In this document: positions 4,982 to 5,984 of the stretch, piece by piece
Layout: each line of letters opens with the position of its first letter
Numbering within the stretch: position 1 is the stretch's first letter
Assembly: GCA_944387745.1 (NCBI GenBank)
Contig: CALXGD010000166.1
Span: 1 to 5,984 of the forward strand
Direction: 5' to 3'
From: an uncultured Oscillospiraceae bacterium
GTDB taxonomy: Bacteria; Bacillota_A; Clostridia; Oscillospirales; Oscillospiraceae
DNA: 5,984 nucleotides
Made by a program: the position numbers and the translations under genes
Notes under the pieces: generated by a model
The model's input: the letters and a program-made list of their open reading frames with translations, nothing else
Told to the model about the DNA's origin: nothing
Databases searched by the model: none

Positions 4982-5140
4982 GAGGCCGAAATATAACTTC
5001 TGCGCAAAACAGCGGTGAGACTTCGTGAGAATCCCCGTACCGACCTGATCCCAGGCATCCACCCGTTCCGCCACCTCTGACACGTCCATTTCTCCAGGGC
5101 AGCCCCTCCCTGGAGCCGGCCCCTCTGAGCGCAGGGACAT
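4961..5140 (-). CDS. Possible small ORF of 59 codons downstream of pgsA
   Basis: An ATG 9 nt after the pgsA stop opens a 59-codon frame ending in TAA at 4961. The N-terminal part is Gly/Pro-rich. From a second ATG (residue 18) the peptide looks more protein-like: V-S-E-V-A-E-R-V-D-A-W-D-Q-V could form an amphipathic helix, and the end is basic. Close spacing would allow translational coupling to pgsA. Against it, no good Shine-Dalgarno precedes the first ATG, the third-position GC is lower than in neighbouring genes, the 3' end runs into AT-rich promoter-like DNA, and I recognise no family. It could be spurious or a decayed gene. Confidence 0.25.
   Translation of the reverse strand: MSLRSEGPAPGRGCPGEMDVSEVAERVDAWDQVGTGILTKSHRCFAQKLYFGLKSAKST
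5092..5115. other. Hairpin 3' of pgsA without a T-run
   Basis: CTCCAGGG (5092-5099) and CCCTGGAG (5108-5115) form a perfect 8-bp stem with an 8-nt loop, 35 nt beyond the pgsA stop. No T-run follows on either strand, so it is not a standard intrinsic terminator. It may protect the pgsA mRNA 3' end, and it lies inside the possible small ORF. Confidence 0.45.
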
Positions 5141-5149
5141 GGCCAGACG

Positions 5150-5674
5150 TCACTTCACCTGGGAGAGAACGTCCAGATTCTTCATAAAATACTCCACACC
5201 AGAGTATATTGTGGTCAACACAATGACCGCCACACAGATATCATTGATCCATACAGAGATGGGCAGGAACATGAGGACAATGCACACCATTGTAGAGGCG
5301 GTTTTTACCTTTCCCGACCAACCGGCTGCGATCACCCTGCCCTTGTCCGCCGCCACCATCCGCAGGCCGGACACGCCGAACTCCCGGACGATGACCACCA
5401 GCAGGGCCCAGCCGGGCATCTGCCCTATCTCCACAAACCACAGCATGGCCGCCGTCACCAGGCACTTGTCCGCCAGGGGGTCCATGAACTTGCCAAAGTC
5501 GGTGGTCTGGTTATAGTGGCGGGCAATGTACCCGTCCAGAGTGTCCGTCAGGCTAGCGGCGATGAAGATGGCCAGGGCCCAGTAGTCGGCGCCGGGCACG
5601 TCCAGGTAGAGCACCAGCAGAAACACCGGGATCATCACCACCCGGAGCATGGTCAGTTTATTGGCGGTATTCAT
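5150..5674 (-). CDS. pgsA: CDP-diacylglycerol--glycerol-3-phosphate 3-phosphatidyltransferase
   Basis: A 174-residue integral membrane enzyme that transfers a phosphatidyl group from CDP-diacylglycerol to sn-glycerol-3-phosphate. The product is phosphatidylglycerol-phosphate, the committed step to phosphatidylglycerol and cardiolipin. The complete CDP-alcohol phosphotransferase signature D-x2-D-G-x2-A-R-x8-G-x3-D-x3-D is present (D44, D47, G48, A51, R52, G61, D65, D69). The N-terminus (N-K-L-T-M-L-R) is typical of bacterial PgsA. Hydrophobic helices lie around 10-24, 31-43, 73-97 and 124-162. AGGAG (5686-5690) precedes the ATG with a long 11-nt spacer. The gene begins 17 nt after rimO, and this pair is a common Firmicutes operon, so it is probably transcribed from a promoter outside the window. 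Confidence 0.95.
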   Translation of the reverse strand: MNTANKLTMLRVVMIPVFLLVLYLDVPGADYWALAIFIAASLTDTLDGYIARHYNQTTDFGKFMDPLADKCLVTAAMLWFVEIGQMPGWALLVVIVREFGVSGLRMVAADKGRVIAAGWSGKVKTASTMVCIVLMFLPISVWINDICVAVIVLTTIYSGVEYFMKNLDVLSQVK

Positions 5675-5691
5675 ATCAGATGATTCTCCTC

Positions 5692-5984
5692 TTATTCCTC
5701 AATCTCCCCGGTCAGGTCCCCATCGGACACGCCGGTGATGCGTACGTTCACAAAGGTCCCGGCGGGCACCGCCCCGGCGGCGGTGAAGTACACATGGCCG
5801 TCGATCTCCACCGAGTCGGCGTAGGTCCGGCCCACGAAGCAGCCCGCCTGGGGGTCGAAGCCCTCGCACAGCACCTCCATGACGGTGCCCAGCCGCTGCT
5901 CGTTGTACGCGTCCATAATGCGGGACTGGAGGTCCACCACCAGCTCCACCCGGCGCTGGGCCACCTCGCTGGGCACCTGGTCAG
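5692..5984 (-). CDS. rimO: Ribosomal protein S12 methylthiotransferase RimO, C-terminal part (partial)
   Basis: About 97 C-terminal residues and the TAA stop are present; the gene continues past the right edge. The visible part starts with D-Q-V-P-S-E-V and a helix leading to L-Q-S-R-I, then the TRAM domain with V-L-C-E-G, G-R-T-Y-A-D-S and V-E-I-D-G-H-V-Y, ending in G-x-F-V-N-V-R-I and an acidic tail. RimO is a radical-SAM enzyme that methylthiolates the conserved Asp of S12; the TRAM domain helps recognise the substrate. The E-I-D-G-x-V-Y block favours RimO over the related MiaB and MtaB, as does the pgsA neighbour. The MTTase and radical-SAM domains, with their cluster-binding cysteines, are outside the window. 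The first methionine-like codon inside the window (GTG at 5976) is internal, not a start. Confidence 0.88.
   Translation of the reverse strand, partial: DQVPSEVAQRRVELVVDLQSRIMDAYNEQRLGTVMEVLCEGFDPQAGCFVGRTYADSVEIDGHVYFTAAGAVPAGTFVNVRITGVSDGDLTGEIEE

Noticed and set aside
5043..5056. Resemblance of ACCTGATC...CAGGC to the 3' part of a TPP riboswitch
   Set aside because: The CUGAGA core and the paired partner segments are missing, and no plus-strand gene follows.

Overview
The window looks like ordinary chromosomal DNA from a GC-rich Gram-positive anaerobe, most likely a gut Clostridia member of the Oscillospirales (Flavonifractor/Pseudoflavonifractor-like). This rests on about 60% GC, strong Shine-Dalgarno sites, sigma-A-type promoters, the Firmicutes form of TcdA, a rimO-pgsA pair and a YczE-family membrane protein. 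The taxon is inferred from gene style, since no rRNA is present.

Layout. Plus strand: the last 24 codons of dapB (1-75) and its hairpin terminator; tcdA (197-940), a tRNA t6A37 dehydratase; an XRE-type HTH protein with a membrane-embedded C-terminal half (1009-1695), behind its own near-consensus promoter; and a LysR-family regulator (1781-2731). Then comes a 230-nt noncoding stretch rich in inverted repeats, ending at a strong bidirectional terminator (about 2963-3002) where the two strands converge. Minus strand, read from the right edge: the 3' end of rimO (5692 to beyond 5984) followed 17 nt later by pgsA (5150-5674); a possible 59-codon small ORF (4961-5140); an AT-rich promoter region; a soluble SnoaL/NTF2-like-GGDEF protein (3846-4799) with its own promoter and terminator; and a YczE/YyaS/YitT-family membrane protein (3001-3702) with its own promoter, sharing the convergent terminator.

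How the genes relate. dapB (lysine/diaminopimelate), tcdA and rimO (tRNA and ribosomal-protein modification) and pgsA (phosphatidylglycerol synthesis) are housekeeping genes. Between them sit four independently transcribed accessory or regulatory genes: HTH-membrane, LysR, YczE and GGDEF. No multi-gene defence, mobile or biosynthetic system is visible. The points most worth a second look are: (i) the GGDEF protein carries Asn where canonical diguanylate cyclases have the guanine-contacting Asp (PleD D344), the position known to control c-di-GMP versus cGAMP selectivity; (ii) the repeat-rich intergenic region 2732-2960; (iii) the HTH-membrane gene's promoter, which lies in an inverted repeat and implies a very short leader; (iv) a promoter-based correction of the GGDEF start codon.
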